The notes under the pieces were generated by a model. That model worked only from the letters and a program-made list of their open reading frames with translations, did no database searches and was not told the DNA's origin. Position numbers and translations under genes: made by a program. Below, piece after piece: positions 42,711-44,172 of a stretch of 44,172 nucleotides of DNA. Origin of the DNA: Pinguiococcus pyrenoidosus (lineage: Eukaryota > Sar > Pinguiophyceae > Pinguiochrysidales > Pinguiochrysidaceae); contig JAAMXY010000208.1 in assembly GCA_019677205.1 (NCBI GenBank), forward strand, positions 1-44,172. The letters are read 5' to 3'. Position 1 is the first letter of the stretch; each line of letters begins with the position of its first letter.

Positions 42711-43504
42711 CTAGTCTTGTGTCACGGCAATTCCAAAATAGAGGAAGCTCAAGGGCTTGTCCCCCGGGTTGATGAACTCGTGCTCCTCTCTCGGATAGAT
42801 CACAACAGTGTCGCCGGGGCTCAGGGCGAGTTGCTGTCTTTCCGGCTGTCCGAGGTGGAGACTTAGGCATCGAACGTGCAGCTTGCCGAAGTCTCATGGG
42901 AGCAGGCTACCCACCTCATCCTCCACGTGGTCCGGATGCGACCACACATGCACCATCCCGTGTCCCACCTGCACGTGGAACACCTCCACCTTCGATGCGT
43001 GAGCGTGCTTCTCCACCTTGCCTCCCGGCGGAATGCTTGCAAAACTGAAGCCCACGAGATTCTCCACCTGCATGCAAAGCTAGTTACGCCTCGTGAAGGC
43101 CTTGAGACGCGCTGTCCGAGCGAAGCACCTCTCCGTTGTCAATGATTATCTTCTTCCGTGCGTTGGAGCCCGTGTGTGATGTCTCCTGTGGAACGACCCG
43201 CCAGAGATCAGCAGCCCAAAACAAACTCTAGCGCCACTCAGGCCAGACATACCTTCCATGGCAGGGTCTTGAGACTTCCGATGACCCGAGATCTCACGTT
43301 GGAGTAGCCGCCGTGCAGAACATTGGGCTTGCCCAGGCTAATCCCGGGCTTATTCAGGTCCTCGTACAGCCGGCGTCGCTCCACCAGCAGGTACGTGAAG
43401 AGCAGCAGAGGACACAGGGCCAGGAAGAAAGTGATCAGGCGCTTTCCCCTCTCCACGCTCATCTTTCGCGGCGTGTGAGAACCGAAACATCGAAGACGAA
43501 CCAT
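42711..43504 (-). CDS. Membrane-anchored cupin protein
   Basis: Four exons on the minus strand: 43504-43253, 43185-43129, 43067-42915, 42881-42711 (210 aa). The first two introns are 67 and 61 nt, GT-AG; the third would be only 33 nt and is less certain. The N-terminus has one transmembrane helix at about 21-41 (LITFFLALCPLLLFTYLL) flanked by basic residues. The C-terminal 105 residues are a cupin. Motif 1 matches the consensus exactly, G-x5-H-A-H-x4-E-x6-G (from PPGGKVEKHAHASKVEVFHV), giving three metal ligands. Motif 2 is GDTVVIYPREEHEFIN with the fourth His. Such cupins hold Fe, Mn or Zn and serve as oxygenases, isomerases or binding proteins; the substrate is unknown. It converges with the CSK gene (80 bp between stops) and diverges from the oxygenase gene. 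Confidence 0.8.
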
Positions 43505-43666
43505 TCCGTCAGGAGACGTTATCAATAAATGATATTAAAGTATTAAAATTTAGAATATTTGACAAAAATTATGATTGATGGTTCAATAAGGTGAATTGTT
43601 ATGAACGGCTCGAGGCTGACCTGAGGAGCGAAAGATGTCGTTTTCCCGCCCTTCCTTGGCAAGGCC
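43505..43666. promoter_or_regulatory. Short AT-rich divergent promoter
   Basis: Only 162 bp separate the starts of the cupin gene (minus) and the oxygenase gene (plus). The first 100 bp are AT-rich (runs such as TATTAAAATTTAGAATATTT). The two genes probably share this promoter. Confidence 0.5.
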
Positions 43667-44172
43667 ATGCAACTGTGCACGGTGTCCACTGCCAAGTTTT
43701 CTCGTATTCTGCCCAAAGGCTGTGAAACGACCGGGGTGCAGCTAGCTGGTGGTCGGCTGCCTTACATCACCGCGGCCCAGCTGTGGCATGGAGACCGCTG
43801 CGCGCTGCAGCGAAAGCTTGTCCGGCTGCTCCGCAGGCATGGCTTTGTGGTTTTACGAGGCTCTCCCGCTCTCTCGCGATGCGCCAGGAGGGGTACAGAG
43901 GAGCTGGAGGTGAGAGAGGCCATGCGAAAAGCAACAAAGGCACTTTGGTAACGCGCAAATTGCCGAAGAGCTTCTTCTCTAAAGCGCCGGAAGACGTGAA
44001 AGCCAGCTGCGTGAGTCGGAAGATCTACTGCAACGAGCGCGACGTGCCCATGTGGTACCTGGGGTATGAAAGGCAGCCCATGAGAGAGTGTCTTCGCCTT
44101 CACACGGGTTCATTGGAGGCAATTCCTTGGCCAAACGAGGTTCGCACAATTGCAGAGCGCTGAATCAAGGTT
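43667..44172 (+). CDS. 2-oxoglutarate/Fe(II) oxygenase (isopenicillin-N-synthase family), N-terminal part
   Basis: Exon 1 (43667-43909) and exon 2 (from 43969) are joined by a 59-nt GT-AG intron in phase 0. The product resembles the DIOX_N region of plant-type 2OG/Fe(II) oxygenases: LPYITAAQLWHGDR, the helix KLVRLLRRHGFVVLRG (family: A...GFFxLxNH), SFFSKAPEDVKAS (family: FFxLPxExK), then LGYERQPMRE and EAIPWPNE. The catalytic double-stranded beta-helix with HxD...H should follow but is beyond the window. An in-frame TGA occurs at 44161-44163; it would lie in an intron if a donor at 44142 (GAG|GTTCGC) is used. The gene is therefore treated as truncated by the window edge. A substrate cannot be predicted. 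Confidence 0.6.

Noticed and set aside
43910-43968. Alternative 23-nt intron in the oxygenase gene keeping the VREAMRKATKAL segment
   Set aside because: That segment resembles the DIOX_N helix, but a 23-nt intron is far below the size of the others; the 59-nt alternative fits the genome's pattern. It remains worth a junction-read check.

Overview
This window is nuclear DNA from a photosynthetic eukaryote with a complex (secondary) plastid. The evidence for a eukaryote is direct: many genes are split by short GT-AG introns that restore reading frames exactly (calmodulin, eIF1, UreF, uL3m), and there are cytosolic, nuclear and mitochondrial-type proteins. The plastid is indicated by a thylakoid Hcf106/TatB-like protein whose N-terminus is a signal peptide followed by Phe at the predicted cleavage point (ATS|FIPSR), the pattern known for red-lineage secondary plastids, and by a chloroplast sensor kinase-like histidine kinase. 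A tubulin ligase-like protein and calmodulin fit a flagellate. My best guess is a cryptophyte (Guillardia-like) or related chromist; this is inference. I see no rRNA, tRNA, transposase, reverse transcriptase or CRISPR array.

Layout: 1-239 is the start of a gene leaving the left edge. 1347-5477 encodes a FUSC/aromatic-acid-exporter-like membrane protein fused to two ACT domains, followed by a tubulin tyrosine ligase-like enzyme (6144-7751). 7.9-19.3 kb is a dense housekeeping block on alternating strands: UreF (-), a TPR co-chaperone with a full carboxylate clamp (+), an N-myristoylation-motif EF-hand protein (-), calmodulin (+), mitochondrial ribosomal protein uL3m (-), spliceosomal CWC21/SRm300-like (+), plastid Hcf106/TatB-like (-) and eIF1 (+). 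19.7-27.1 kb holds a head-to-head pair of chromatin-type proteins: one with three CW zinc fingers (-) and an ankyrin-JmjC oxygenase with a SUMO-interacting motif (+). 27.4-30.2 kb holds lariat debranching enzyme DBR1 (-), a small spliced gene (+) and a signal-peptide-bearing Ddi1-type retropepsin (-). 30.2-36.2 kb is sparser: two unrecognised genes and several repeats.

The most novel gene is at 36205-38781 (-): a caspase-like CHAT protease domain joined to a STAND/NB-ARC-type NTPase, then a membrane segment, an EF-hand and a second membrane segment, so an NLR-like, possibly calcium-gated, membrane-anchored protease. The right end carries a small spliced gene, the sensor kinase CSK (+), a membrane-anchored cupin (-) and the 5' part of a 2-oxoglutarate/Fe(II) oxygenase (+).

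Genes from 7.9 kb onward alternate strand almost perfectly, making a series of head-to-head pairs that share short divergent promoters. Most introns I could place are 59-91 nt, with a few longer ones (117-212 nt) and a few very short ones (33 and 42 nt). Gene models were built by hand from splice consensus, frame closure and family alignment from memory; first exons and starts are the least certain parts.
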